DNA of 64,000 nt from JAEUOS01 sp965279115 (GCA_965279115.1 OZ257137.1:5022001-5086000); one strand, 5' to 3'. Counted from the first letter of the stretch, positions 17,089-26,525 are shown. Program-made: numbers and translations. The notes: generated by a model from the letters alone, not told the origin.

Positions 17089-18450
17089 TCAGCCGGCGCC
17101 AACCATGCCGGAAGCGCGCTTTGCCAGGTCGCGCATGTCGGCAATCGCACCAAGCTGACCGAGCCATTCGAACAGGCCGTCGGCGTCGGCGCAGCCGCCG
17201 TGCCTGGCGCAATCGACAAACTTGCGCCGCACGTCGGCGCCCTCTACCGGCAGTCGCGCGTGCCCGCGCGCGTAGTGCACTTCACCACTGTCGATGTTCG
17301 ATCCATCCCGCATGTGCGCGACCACCCGGTCGGCCGGCGCAAAAACCGGATCGTCAGTGCTGGCCTCGCTTTGCAGTCTGATTTCGGTTGTTTCGATCAG
17401 GCGCCTGACCGGAGGCGAAGATACGAATGCCTCGTCAAGTTCGGCGAAACCGGCCGCGCCGGCTGCGAGCGCGCCGGCTACCGCGAATTCCACGCTGTAC
17501 TTGGCTTCAAGCGCGTTGCGCGGGCGATGATGCTTCGCCATCGCGGCCTGATGCGCGCCAATTGACACCACGATGCGCTCCACCTGCGCGCTTTCGAACC
17601 CGGGAGTCGCGGCGATGCCGAGCGCCGCGTCGATGATGCGATGGGTGGTGTAGCACATCGGGTATTTCTTGATCGACAGGCCGTCGGCGAGGATGCGCAA
17701 GTGGTCGGGCGAGCATCCGGGCGGGCCGTCGACGCGCACGCGACCGTGAGGCGATATGGTGCGCAGCAATCCCTTGGGGGACTCGAGGATATCCGGCGCC
17801 GCGGTCACGCCTGCTGCGGCCAGGCGCGCCGCCGCCACGCCGGCGCTCGATGCGCGGCCGGCATGCAATGCCTTGGTCTGGGTGCCGAAATTTCCCTGCA
17901 GGCCACCGCTCATGCTGGCGGCGATGCCCATCGCATTGGCACACTGCCCAGCGGGCAGCCGCATCAGGGTGGCCACGGCGGCGGCCGCTGCCACCGGCCC
18001 CAACAGGCCGGTGGGGTGCCAGCCGGTGGCGTGTAGCGAATCCGGTTCGCGCGCCGCGAGTTCAGCCAGCACCTCGAAGCCTGCCACGTAGGCCCGCAAC
18101 AGTTCGCTGCCCGAGGCACCCTGGATTTCGGCGCAGGCGAGCAAGGCCGGCATCAGGATGGTGCTGGGGTGGCACCCGGCGGCGACGTCATCCATGGCGA
18201 ACGCATGCGTCGCCGTGGCATTGATCATCGCCGCTGCTTCCGGCGCTGCTTTTTGCGTTTGCAGCAGCACGCTGCATGGTCCGCCATTGACCGCAGCGGA
18301 CCGTACTGCGCCCACGATGGGTTCGTTGCGCGCAGCCAGCATCACCCCGAACGCGTCGATGATGCCCAATTGGGCGGTGGCCGCGGCGGCTTGCGGGATG
18401 TCCTCGAGCGAGGAGACGAGTTCGGCGAGTGCCGATGTCAGTCCGGTCAT
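17089..18450 (-). CDS. MmgE/PrpD family (2-methylcitrate dehydratase-like) protein
   Basis: The 453-residue product from ATG 18450 has the all-helical PrpD domain with ATHAFAMDDVAAGCHPST, GWHPTGLLGPVAAAAA, and the C-terminal segment IKKYPMCYTTHRIIDAAL plus KHHRPRNALEAKYSVEFAVA, all standard for MmgE/PrpD. Members hydrate or dehydrate tricarboxylates such as 2-methylcitrate, but many act on other acids. A start at 18501 would add 17 residues and place the gene 10 bp after the Bug gene; I cannot exclude it. It is the last gene of the AtuA-containing operon. Confidence 0.9.
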   Translation of the reverse strand: MTGLTSALAELVSSLEDIPQAAAATAQLGIIDAFGVMLAARNEPIVGAVRSAAVNGGPCSVLLQTQKAAPEAAAMINATATHAFAMDDVAAGCHPSTILMPALLACAEIQGASGSELLRAYVAGFEVLAELAAREPDSLHATGWHPTGLLGPVAAAAAVATLMRLPAGQCANAMGIAASMSGGLQGNFGTQTKALHAGRASSAGVAAARLAAAGVTAAPDILESPKGLLRTISPHGRVRVDGPPGCSPDHLRILADGLSIKKYPMCYTTHRIIDAALGIAATPGFESAQVERIVVSIGAHQAAMAKHHRPRNALEAKYSVEFAVAGALAAGAAGFAELDEAFVSSPPVRRLIETTEIRLQSEASTDDPVFAPADRVVAHMRDGSNIDSGEVHYARGHARLPVEGADVRRKFVDCARHGGCADADGLFEWLGQLGAIADMRDLAKRASGMVGAG

Positions 18451-18511
18451 CCGGCCATCGTCCGGCAGACGGCTGCAAGCGATGGAACCGGGCGCGTGCA
18501 TGCCGCCATGG

Positions 18512-19492
18512 TCATTCCGCGGTGATGCGGTTGTCGCGGATGATGCGGCCGTAGAGCTCGTGCTCCGTGCGCCCCAGCTTCGCCAGCGCCTCGGGACCAT
18601 CCGCCGCGACCAGCAGGCCGGCGTCCGCGAGCTTGCCGCGGACCTCGTCGGCCTTGAGTGCCTTGGCCAGCTCGCCGGACAAGGTGCGGGTGATATCGGC
18701 CGGCAGGCCGCCGGGGCCGTAGAACCCCAGCCAGGTGGAAAGCTCGAAGTTGGGTATGGTTTCGGCAACCGTCGGGATATCCGGGGTTGCCGGAAAGCGT
18801 GCCAGTTCGCCGATGGCGAGAATCTTCAGGCGTTTGTCCGCCACGAAGGGACGGAACACCGAAAGGGTGGCGACGCCCATCTTGATGTGACCGGCGAGTA
18901 GATCGGTAAGCATGGGGCCGCCGCCCTTGTAAGGGACGTGGGTCACCTGCATTTGCGCGCGCTGCCCCAGGAGGATGCCGCCGATATGCTGGGGCGACCC
19001 GGTGCCGGCCGATCCGAATGTGAGGGCGCCCGGGTTTTTCCTGCCCCAGGCGATCAAGTCCGCCAGGTTCTGCACCGGCAAGCTGCCGCTTACCGCAATC
19101 GCCACGACGGCGTTGACACCGTTGGTCAGGGGTGTCAGGTCCTTCAGCGGGTCGAAGCCCATGTCCTTTTGCAGGTGCGGGTTGATGGTGATGATCGGTT
19201 GCGTGGCCATCAATATGCGATAGCCGTCGGGCGCCGACTTCGCCACGGAGGCCGCGCCGATGCTGCCGCCCGCGCCGGCTCGGTTTTCGATCACCACCGA
19301 CTGTCCGAGCGCGGCTGACATCCGCGCCTGTATGGAACGCGCCACCTGTTCGGAAGAACCGCCGGGCGGGTAGGGCACCACGATGGTCACCGGACGCGCC
19401 GGAAAGGCCTGTGCGTATGTTCGCGCCGGCAGGGCGCCAAGTGCTGCTGCGCCCATTGCGGCGCCCAGCGTGCGGCGGCGGGTATTGTTCAT
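18512..19492 (-). CDS. Bug/TctC-family substrate-binding protein in the AtuA operon
   Basis: The 326-residue protein has a Tat-like leader (NTRRRTLGAAMGAAA), then the family motif RPVTIVVPYPPGGSSEQVARS, NRAGAGGSIGAASVAKSAPDG, HVPYKGGGPM and FPATPDIPTVAETIP. It would capture a carboxylate in the periplasm. Its place inside a run of CoA-pathway genes suggests that it binds the acid degraded by them. It starts 49 bp after the AtuA gene stop. No TctA or TctB permease gene is nearby. Confidence 0.93.
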   Translation of the reverse strand: MNNTRRRTLGAAMGAAALGALPARTYAQAFPARPVTIVVPYPPGGSSEQVARSIQARMSAALGQSVVIENRAGAGGSIGAASVAKSAPDGYRILMATQPIITINPHLQKDMGFDPLKDLTPLTNGVNAVVAIAVSGSLPVQNLADLIAWGRKNPGALTFGSAGTGSPQHIGGILLGQRAQMQVTHVPYKGGGPMLTDLLAGHIKMGVATLSVFRPFVADKRLKILAIGELARFPATPDIPTVAETIPNFELSTWLGFYGPGGLPADITRTLSGELAKALKADEVRGKLADAGLLVAADGPEALAKLGRTEHELYGRIIRDNRITAE

Positions 19493-19541
19493 GGTGGGTC
19501 TCCTTGGAATCGTGTTGTTGTAGACGACCGGGCTGGATCGG

Positions 19542-21326
19542 TCAATGCTCCCTTAGCCAGTTGCGCGGCACTGGCACCAGCATTTCGAGGGCGCGCTGGC
19601 CATAGGCCTTGCCTTGCGGGTCGATGCGCCGCGAGGCCATGCCGCCGCCGCCGAGCGCCTCGCCGATGACGAAATTTACCGCGTGCAGGCCGGGCGCGTC
19701 GAAGCGCTCGACCTTGCCCGCCACCGTGCCGGCGAAATGCGCGGCGATGCGTTCGGGTGTGAGCACCGCGCGCAGGTGGGAGAGGTAGTGCGGCTTGCGG
19801 CAGAAGATCGCGATATTGGAGGAATCCCCCTTGTCGCCGGAGCGGGCATGGGCCACGCGCAGGAGCGGGACTTCGACGCAATCCTCTCCGGTCGGCACAG
19901 GGTCGCATGATGCCAGGCCCGGGATCGCGCCCGGTTGTGCCGGCTGGCCGCCCGGAATCGCCACCGTGAACGGCGCGGCGTCGCCGATATGCACGGTCAC
20001 GTCGAGCCGCGGCTTGTCGATAAAGAAAGTGTAAAGACGAATCACCGGTGAGGGCTTCGGGCGTCCGCCGATCAGGCCCGCCGTTCCCTGCGCAAACGAC
20101 AGTCCGGCGGAGCCGATCTCGCGCGCGAACAGGCCCAGCGCCTTGGGGTCGGCATGTTCGACCACCATACGCAGCACCACTTCGCGTGCCTGGTGCGCGC
20201 GGGATCCCGCGCCATAGGAGGCTTCGGCGCCCAGCACTTCCACATGCACGGCGCTGAAGTCGGCGATCTTGCGTTCGCCAAATATCATCCTTGCGCGCGC
20301 CACCAGCGCTTCGGCGGTGCGTTCGGCCTTGCGGACGGCATCGAAGCCGACGATCGCGATCATGGCGACCGCCCGCGCGCCATCCTGGTAGGTGGCGGAC
20401 ACCTTGTACTGCGTGGTGGGAGCACGACCACGTGCGCCGCTCACCCTGATGCGGTCCGGGCCGACCTGCTCGAGCCTGACCTGCGAGAAGTCGGCTGTGA
20501 CGTCCGGCAGCAGGTAGGCTGACGGATCACCCACTTCGTAGAGCACCTGCTCGGCTACCGTCGCATGGGTGATCATGCCGCCGGTATTGGCCGGTTTGGC
20601 AAGGATGAAACTGCCATCGGCTACGCATTCGGCGATCGGGTAGCCGATGTTGTGCCAGTCCGGCACCTGCTCCCAGTCGGTGAACACGCCGCCGGTGGTT
20701 TGCGGCCCACATTCCAGGATATGGCCGACCAGGCTGCCTGCGGCGAGTCGTTCATAGTCGTCCTGTGCCCAGCCGAACTCGTGCATCAGTATGCCCAACG
20801 CGGTAGCGCTGTCGACGCTGCGCCCGGTGATCACGATGTCCGCGCCCCTGGCCAGTGCGGCAGCGATGGGGAGCGCACCGAGATACGCGTTGGCGGTGAG
20901 CAGGCGGGCCGGCAAGGGCTCGCCGGATACCCATTCACGCACGCCCTCGCGGCGCAATGTGTCGAGCATCGGCATGACGTCATCGCCTTCGACCACCGCG
21001 ATCTTCAGGTCGACGCCGGCTTCCTTGCAGGCGGCTTCGAGCGCGCGCTTGCAGGCCTGGGGATTGACGCCGCCGGCATTCGTGGCGACCTTGATGCCGC
21101 GCCTGGCCAGGGTGACCAGGTGCGGCTTGAGATACCCGACGAAATCCGGCGGGAAGCCGGCTTCCGGGTCTTTCAATTTGGCCCGCGCCAACAGCGACAT
21201 GGTCACTTCGGCCAGGTAGTCCATCATCAGGTAGTCGACTTCGGCGGTGAGCAACTGGCCGATGGCCATCGGGCTGTCGCCCCAGGCGCCTGAGGCGCCG
21301 CCTATGCGTACGATCCGGTCACTCAT
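19542..21326 (-). CDS. AtuA-family (acyclic terpene utilization, DUF1446) protein with fused C-terminal domain
   Basis: The 594-residue protein opens with the AtuA signature RIGGASGAWGDSPMAIGQLL and continues with YLMMDYLAEVTMSLLARAK, ATNAGGVNPQACKRAL, ITGRSVDSATALGILMHEFGW and ECGPQTTGG. The last ~100 residues (VPLLRVAHARSGDKGDSSNIA onward) form the small AtuA-associated domain, which is a separate gene in some organisms. AtuA is needed for citronellol/geraniol breakdown in pseudomonads but its reaction is not settled. The start codon overlaps the enoyl-CoA hydratase stop by 4 bp, so the two are coupled. Confidence 0.9.
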   Translation of the reverse strand: MSDRIVRIGGASGAWGDSPMAIGQLLTAEVDYLMMDYLAEVTMSLLARAKLKDPEAGFPPDFVGYLKPHLVTLARRGIKVATNAGGVNPQACKRALEAACKEAGVDLKIAVVEGDDVMPMLDTLRREGVREWVSGEPLPARLLTANAYLGALPIAAALARGADIVITGRSVDSATALGILMHEFGWAQDDYERLAAGSLVGHILECGPQTTGGVFTDWEQVPDWHNIGYPIAECVADGSFILAKPANTGGMITHATVAEQVLYEVGDPSAYLLPDVTADFSQVRLEQVGPDRIRVSGARGRAPTTQYKVSATYQDGARAVAMIAIVGFDAVRKAERTAEALVARARMIFGERKIADFSAVHVEVLGAEASYGAGSRAHQAREVVLRMVVEHADPKALGLFAREIGSAGLSFAQGTAGLIGGRPKPSPVIRLYTFFIDKPRLDVTVHIGDAAPFTVAIPGGQPAQPGAIPGLASCDPVPTGEDCVEVPLLRVAHARSGDKGDSSNIAIFCRKPHYLSHLRAVLTPERIAAHFAGTVAGKVERFDAPGLHAVNFVIGEALGGGGMASRRIDPQGKAYGQRALEMLVPVPRNWLREH

Positions 21327-22123
21327 TGCTTGGTCTCCACGGCCCAGCGCGGCGACCGCTTTTCGTTGAATGCCGCCAGTCCCTCGGTCGCGTCCGAAGT
21401 GCGCGAGGCCACCGTGATCTGGGTCTCGGCGAAAGCCAGCGCGTCATGGAATGCCATGGAGTCCATTGCCGCAATGGCGTACTTGCCGCGCTTGAGCGCC
21501 ATCGGCGACATGCCCGATATGCGCTTTACAAGGGCTTCGACGCGGGCGTCCAGTTCCTCGAACGGAACCACTTCGTTGGCGATGCCGATTTCCTTCGCCC
21601 GCGCGGCATTGATCAGTTCGCCGGTGAGGCACAGTTCGTTGACATGGCGCGGATGGATCATGTGCCGCAGGTATACCAGCACCTGCATCGGGAATACGCC
21701 GACCTTCGCTTCCGGCAGGCCGAAGCGCGCATGGTCGGCCACGATCGCGAGGTCGGCCATGGCCATCAGGCCCATGCCTCCGGCGACGCAGTCGCCATTC
21801 ACACGTGCGATCAAGGGAATGCCGATGTCGCGCACCACCCGTGCCAGGCGGCCGAAATCGGTGGTGGTCTCGTCACCGCCTTCGGTGAATACCCCGGTGC
21901 CGCGTGACAGGTCGGCGCCGGCGCAAAACGCCTTGCGGCCGGTGCCGGTGAGCACGATGGCGCGCAGCGAATTGTCCGCGTTGGCGCTACGGACCGCGGT
22001 TTCGATCCCGGCAATGACGTCCGGGTTGATGGCGTTGCGGCGCGCCTCGCGGTTGATGAAAATCCACAGCGCGTTGCCGCGCCGTTCGGAGAGGATGACA
22101 TCGGTGGAGGGCGTGTCGCTCAT
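21323..22123 (-). CDS. Enoyl-CoA hydratase/isomerase family protein
   Basis: The 266-residue crotonase-fold protein has the oxyanion-hole strand KAFCAGADLSRG and the second one GDCVAGGMGLMAMADLAIV, followed by ARFGLPEAKVGVFPMQVLVYLRHM. In the classic hydratases two Glu residues flank this region; here one is placed at PEAKVG, the other position is not obvious (GMGLMAMAD), so an isomerase or hydrolase activity is possible. It starts 9 bp after the acyl-CoA dehydrogenase stop and overlaps atuA by 4 bp, placing it as the second step of a beta-oxidation-like route. Confidence 0.9.
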   Translation of the reverse strand: MSDTPSTDVILSERRGNALWIFINREARRNAINPDVIAGIETAVRSANADNSLRAIVLTGTGRKAFCAGADLSRGTGVFTEGGDETTTDFGRLARVVRDIGIPLIARVNGDCVAGGMGLMAMADLAIVADHARFGLPEAKVGVFPMQVLVYLRHMIHPRHVNELCLTGELINAARAKEIGIANEVVPFEELDARVEALVKRISGMSPMALKRGKYAIAAMDSMAFHDALAFAETQITVASRTSDATEGLAAFNEKRSPRWAVETKQ

Positions 22124-22132
22124 GATCGGCGC

Positions 22133-23308
22133 TCAGTAGGATTTGGGCAAGCCGAGCTCGCGCTCGGAAATGAAGTTGAGGATCATCTCGCGCGATACCG
22201 GCGCCAGCTGGCAGGCGATCATTTCGCGGAAATAGCGCTCGACATGGAATTCGGCAGCGTAACCCATGCCGCCGTGGGTGCGGATGGCGCGGTCGCAGGC
22301 ATGAAAGCCGGCGTCGGCCGCCAGGTACTTGGCTGCGTTGGCCTGTGCGCCGCAGGGCTGGCCGGAATCGTACATCTCGGCGGCATGCAGGGTCATGAGT
22401 TCTGCGGCGTAGAGTTCCGACCAGCATTCGGCCAGCGGATGGGCGATCGACTGGTTCTTGCCGATCGGACGGCCGAACACCACACGCTCGTTGGCATACG
22501 TGGCCGCCTTGTCGAGCGCGCGCCGCCCCATGCCTATGACTTCGGCGGCGTTTAGGATGCGCTCCGGGTTGAGGCTGTCGAGGATGTAGCGAAAGCCCTT
22601 GCCCTCTTCGCCGATGCGATGCTCCACCGGCACTTCCAGGCCGTCATAGAACACCTGGTTGGAGTTGACCGCATGGCGTCCCATTTTCGGGATCTCCGTG
22701 ATCTTCACGGATTTTGGGTTCAGGTCGGCGAAGAACAGGGTCAGTCCATTGGTAGGTTTGGCGCATTCCTCGATGGGGGTGGTGCGCGCCAGCAACACCA
22801 CCTTCTGTGCCTGCTGCGCGGTGGAGGTCCAGATCTTCTGTCCATGCACGACGTAGCGGTCGCCCTTGCGGACCGCTCGGGTGGTGATTTTGGTCGTATC
22901 CAGGCCGGCATCCGGCTCGGTGACGCCGAAGCAGGCGCGGATATCGCCGCTGATTACCTTTGGCAGCCATTCCTTTTTCTGCGCCTCGCTGCCATGCTTG
23001 ACGATCGAATGCAGACCGAAAATGTTGATATGGATGGTGGAGCAGGCAGCGAAGAAGCCTGCCGAGGCGCCCACCACTTGCATCATGATCGACGCTTCGG
23101 TCACGCCCAGACCGGCACCGCCGTACTCGACCGGCATGGCGATGCCCAGCCAGCCACCCTCGGCGATGGCCTTGGCGAATTCGAATGGAAAGGTATGGGT
23201 GCGGTCAAGGCGCGACCAGTAGTCGTCGTCGAAACGGTCGCAGATTTCGCGCATCGCTTCGCGCAGCGCCATGCGATCGGGGGTATTGGCCAGGGCTTCG
23301 AATCTCAT
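22133..23308 (-). CDS. Acyl-CoA dehydrogenase
   Basis: The 391-residue flavoprotein shows the family layout: helical N-domain, FAD-binding segment CFGVTEPDAGLDTTKITTRAVRKGDRYVVHGQKIWTS, middle barrel and helical C-domain (IGKNQSIAHPLAECWSELYAAELM, RTHGGMGYAAEFHVERYFREM). The usual catalytic Glu in the EGTSQI region is replaced by LAPVSREMI, a form found in a subset of these enzymes where the base lies elsewhere or the substrate differs. It overlaps the upstream hydroxyacid dehydrogenase gene by 4 bp, which shows operon structure. Confidence 0.93.
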   Translation of the reverse strand: MRFEALANTPDRMALREAMREICDRFDDDYWSRLDRTHTFPFEFAKAIAEGGWLGIAMPVEYGGAGLGVTEASIMMQVVGASAGFFAACSTIHINIFGLHSIVKHGSEAQKKEWLPKVISGDIRACFGVTEPDAGLDTTKITTRAVRKGDRYVVHGQKIWTSTAQQAQKVVLLARTTPIEECAKPTNGLTLFFADLNPKSVKITEIPKMGRHAVNSNQVFYDGLEVPVEHRIGEEGKGFRYILDSLNPERILNAAEVIGMGRRALDKAATYANERVVFGRPIGKNQSIAHPLAECWSELYAAELMTLHAAEMYDSGQPCGAQANAAKYLAADAGFHACDRAIRTHGGMGYAAEFHVERYFREMIACQLAPVSREMILNFISERELGLPKSY

Positions 23309-24420
23309 GCGGGGGTCTCGCGGCGCACTGCGCCGTCCTGTGTGGTGGCGGCTTCGCCGCGTGGGTCATGCGGGGCAAAGCCCATGATATTTGCAAAACG
23401 CTCGCAATAGCGTGGCCAGGCCTCCGGGTTGAGCAGGCGCGGAGGGTGACCGCCATCGAGCGCAGCGATGATTTTCCGGGCCGCGCCCTCGGCGGCCTGG
23501 ATGCGCGATTCGAACGTGGTGCCGCCGGTATGCGGCGTGGCGATCACATTGTCCAGCGCCAGCAAGGGGTGATCCGGCGACGGTGGTTCCACGTCCCACA
23601 CATCCACGCCCGCGCCGGCGATCCGACTCTCCTGAAGCGCGGCGACCAGGGCGGCCTCGTCGTGGATGCCGCCACGCGCGGTGGTGATGAAAAAGGCGTC
23701 GCGCCGCATCATGGCGAACTGCGCCGCCCCGATCAGGCCGCGGGTTTCGGCATTGAGGGCGCAACACACCGAGACGTAGTCCGCTTCGCGCAGCAGGGTG
23801 TCGAGCGCCACCTGCTCGCAGCCGGCCGCGCCGATTTCCCCGGGCAAGCGGTGCGAGTCGCATACCAACACCCGCATGCCCAGCGCGGCGCGACACATCG
23901 CAGCCAGAATGCGTCCGACGTTGCCGAAACCGATGATGCCCAGTGTCTTGCCCTGTGTATTGCGGCCGATGTAGTCGCCGCGGACGATGCCGGGTGCGCG
24001 ACGCATCCGCGCCACCGCCTCCGGCATGCGCTTGGCCAGGCCCAGCATCATGCCGAGAATGTGCTCGGCCACCGCCTGTGCGTTGCCGCCGCCGCTCTGG
24101 TTGACCGCGAGCACGCCGGCCCGGTTGCAGGCGGCGAGGTCCACGGTGTCGTAGCCCGCCCCGATGGTGGACACGATGAGCAGGTTTGGCGCGCGCGCCA
24201 GCAGCGCATCGTTGACGAGGTAGGCCGGCAACTGGTCGTTGATGCCCGAGGACACCTGGTAGGCATGGGCGGCGGCGATCACTGCCGTGGCCTCTTCCGC
24301 GGCGCTGGCATCGACCAGGCGGTCAAGCCGGAAATCGGCGCGTTCCGCCAGCACCTCGGCAAAGCGCGGGTGGCCGAACCAGTTGACGTAGAAGACGCGC
24401 TTGACGCGATTGGCGGGCAT
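23305..24420 (-). CDS. D-isomer-specific 2-hydroxyacid dehydrogenase
   Basis: About 371 residues from the ATG at 24420. The NAD-binding Rossmann motif is GKTLGIIGFGNVGR, the catalytic Arg is in FITTARGGIHDEAAL, and the catalytic His in ATPHTGGTTFESR. The closest resemblance is to hydroxyacid dehydrogenases of the SerA/GhrB group. As the first gene of the leftward operon it may oxidise a hydroxyacid or reduce an oxoacid on the pathway. A palindrome (24435-24448) lies just upstream, shared with the divergent GntR gene. Confidence 0.9.
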   Translation of the reverse strand: MPANRVKRVFYVNWFGHPRFAEVLAERADFRLDRLVDASAAEEATAVIAAAHAYQVSSGINDQLPAYLVNDALLARAPNLLIVSTIGAGYDTVDLAACNRAGVLAVNQSGGGNAQAVAEHILGMMLGLAKRMPEAVARMRRAPGIVRGDYIGRNTQGKTLGIIGFGNVGRILAAMCRAALGMRVLVCDSHRLPGEIGAAGCEQVALDTLLREADYVSVCCALNAETRGLIGAAQFAMMRRDAFFITTARGGIHDEAALVAALQESRIAGAGVDVWDVEPPSPDHPLLALDNVIATPHTGGTTFESRIQAAEGAARKIIAALDGGHPPRLLNPEAWPRYCERFANIMGFAPHDPRGEAATTQDGAVRRETPA

Positions 24421-24434
24421 GCGTACATTATCCG

Positions 24435-24448
24435 AATGTCCGGACATT
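24435..24448. promoter_or_regulatory. Perfect 14-bp palindrome, probable GntR operator
   Basis: AATGTCCGGACATT is self-complementary. The heptamer ACATTAT occurs twice in direct orientation, at 24425-24431 and 24444-24450. It sits in the 107-bp divergent region between the operon start at 24420 and the GntR/UTRA gene at 24528, a standard autoregulatory position. Confidence 0.6.
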
Positions 24449-24527
24449 ATAGCCAGTCATCGTCAAAGCGCCAGCGCGACGCGATGGCTTGCGGCGCGTT
24501 CCGGACGAGCCCGCCGGGGGACTCCGC

Positions 24528-25289
24528 GTGACCGGCAACGCCTTGCTGGGCGCCAGCACGCCGCGCTACGCCGTGGTGGCCCAGGCGCTGATGCGCGACA
24601 TCGAGCGCGGCACCTTCAAGGTGGGGGAGATGCTGCCCACCGAGGCGGACATCTGCGAGAAATTCGGCGTGTCCCGCCACACGGCTAGGGAGGCGATCCG
24701 GCGTCTCAGTGATGCCGGGCTGGTCCGGCGCAGGGCGGGCGTCGGCACCACCGTGATGGCACGCACCGCCAGCGCGCGCTATACCGCCAGCGTCTCAGAC
24801 CTCACCGAATTGTTTGTCTACAACCGCGAGGCGCGCCTGACCATTCTGGCCGAGGACTGGGTGAGCGTGCGCGGCGAACTGGCCGTGATTTTGCCGGGTA
24901 CCGAGGGGCAGCGCTGGTATCGCTTTGTCGCCCAGCGCCATGTGGCCGGCGCGGCCGACCCGATCGTCTACACCGAGATCCTCGTGCATCCGGCCTTTGA
25001 AGGCATCCGTGAGCGCATGCGCGAACCGGATGCCATGGTCTACAAGCTCATCGAGGAGATGTATCGCGAGCAGGTGGTGGAACTGCGCCAGGAGATCAGC
25101 TGCCTCGCGATGCCGCGCAAGATCGCCAAGGTGCTGGGCGCGCGCGCCGGGTCACCGGCGCTGCGCGTGTTGCGCTACTACGTCGGCCAGCGCGACGCGC
25201 TGATGTCGGTATCCATCAACACCTATCCGCACGATCGCTTCAACCTCGGCACCCGCTGGCGGCTCGACTGGGACAAGAAACAATCCTAG
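24528..25289 (+). CDS. GntR-family regulator, HutC/UTRA type
   Basis: The protein (about 253 residues from GTG 24528, with GGGGGA six bases upstream) has an N-terminal winged helix (YAVVAQALMRDIERGTFKVG, ICEKFGVSRHTAREAIRRLSDAGLVRRRAGVGT) and a C-terminal UTRA ligand domain (QEISCLAMPRKIAKVLGARAGSPALRVLRYY). Such regulators sense small metabolites. It diverges from the AtuA operon and is followed by a CoA transferase gene in the same direction, so it is the likely switch of the whole cluster. A longer start at 24489 (TTG) is possible. Confidence 0.88.
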   Translation: MTGNALLGASTPRYAVVAQALMRDIERGTFKVGEMLPTEADICEKFGVSRHTAREAIRRLSDAGLVRRRAGVGTTVMARTASARYTASVSDLTELFVYNREARLTILAEDWVSVRGELAVILPGTEGQRWYRFVAQRHVAGAADPIVYTEILVHPAFEGIRERMREPDAMVYKLIEEMYREQVVELRQEISCLAMPRKIAKVLGARAGSPALRVLRYYVGQRDALMSVSINTYPHDRFNLGTRWRLDWDKKQS

Positions 25290-25340
25290 GCGCCCGGCAA
25301 GCGACGATGGAAAATCTCAACCGAAAAGGTTCGAACCGCC

Positions 25341-26486
25341 ATGGCAGGTCCGCTTCAAGGTGTTCGCGTACTCGACCTCACCACCGTGGTGATGGGGCCC
25401 TTCGCCACCCAGATCCTCGGTGATCTAGGCGCGGATGTCATCAAGGTGGAGTCGCCGGCAGGCGATTCCATGCGCAAGGTGGGGCCATACAGGCACGCGG
25501 GCATGGGCCCGTTGTTCCTGCAGGCCAATCGCAACAAGCGCAGCGTGGTGCTGGACCTGAAGAAGCCTGCGGACAAGGACGCCTTGCTGGCGCTGGTGCC
25601 GGATGCGGACGTGCTGGTCTACAACATCCGGCCGCAAGCCATGCGCCGCCTCGGGCTGGACTACGAAACGCTGTCGACCATCAATCCCGGCCTGATCGTG
25701 TGCGGCGCGTTCGGCTTTGGCGAAGGCGGGCCGTATGCCGGCCGCCCTGCCTACGACGATATCCTGCAAGCGGCGGCGGGCATTTCCTCGCTGTTCCAGC
25801 GCGTAAACGGCGTGCCGAGCTACGCGCCGATCAACATCTGCGACCGCACCGTGGGCATGTACCTCGCCACCAGCCTGATCGCGGCATTGTTCCATCGCGA
25901 GCGCACGGGGGAAGGGCAGTCCATCGAACTGCCGATGTTCGAGACCATGGCGCAGTTCGTAGTCAACGACCATATCGGCGGCGCGGTGTTCGAGCCACCG
26001 CTCGGACCGACCGGTTATACGCGGCTGCTGTCGACTCAACGCGGCCCGTACCCGACAAGTGACGGGCATTTGTGCGTGGTGGTTTATACCGATGACCACT
26101 GGAGAAAGTTCGGCGCAATGATCGGCATGCCCGATTTGCTGGTGCGCGACCCGCGCTTTGTGGACCTGCCCACGCGCACCATTCATTCGGAGGACATGGG
26201 AGCGTTCCTCGCGGCGCACATGCCGGCAAAGAGCTCGCGCGAATGGCTGGCACTGTTCGAGGCGGCGGATATCCCGGCCAGCAATGTCAATTCGATCGAG
26301 GATCTGTTCAATGATCCGCATCTGGACGCGGTGGGTTTCTGGGATGAGCGCGAACATCCTACCGAGGGGAAGTTGCGCGTGGCGCGCTTTCCCGGAAAGT
26401 GGTCCAAGACGCAGCCGGATATTCGCCGGCTCGCCCCAACGCTTGGCCAGCATTCGGACGAAGTTCTGATGGGAAAGCGGCGGTAG
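25341..26486 (+). CDS. CaiB/BaiF family class III CoA-transferase
   Basis: The 381-residue protein starts MAGPLQGVRVLDLTTVVMGP and has GADVIKVESPAGDSMR, the NRNKRSVVLDLKKP segment, the catalytic-Asp region INICDRTVGMYLATSLIAAL and FDDPHLDAV-like NDPHLDAVGF near the end. Class III transferases move CoA between carboxylic acids through an aspartyl anhydride. In this context it is the probable activation step for the acid handled by the divergent operon. It follows the GntR gene by 51 bp, so the two may be cotranscribed. Confidence 0.94.
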   Translation: MAGPLQGVRVLDLTTVVMGPFATQILGDLGADVIKVESPAGDSMRKVGPYRHAGMGPLFLQANRNKRSVVLDLKKPADKDALLALVPDADVLVYNIRPQAMRRLGLDYETLSTINPGLIVCGAFGFGEGGPYAGRPAYDDILQAAAGISSLFQRVNGVPSYAPINICDRTVGMYLATSLIAALFHRERTGEGQSIELPMFETMAQFVVNDHIGGAVFEPPLGPTGYTRLLSTQRGPYPTSDGHLCVVVYTDDHWRKFGAMIGMPDLLVRDPRFVDLPTRTIHSEDMGAFLAAHMPAKSSREWLALFEAADIPASNVNSIEDLFNDPHLDAVGFWDEREHPTEGKLRVARFPGKWSKTQPDIRRLAPTLGQHSDEVLMGKRR

Positions 26487-26525
26487 GAACGGAAGCGGGA
26501 TAGCCCTGAATATGTTGCTCACTCT

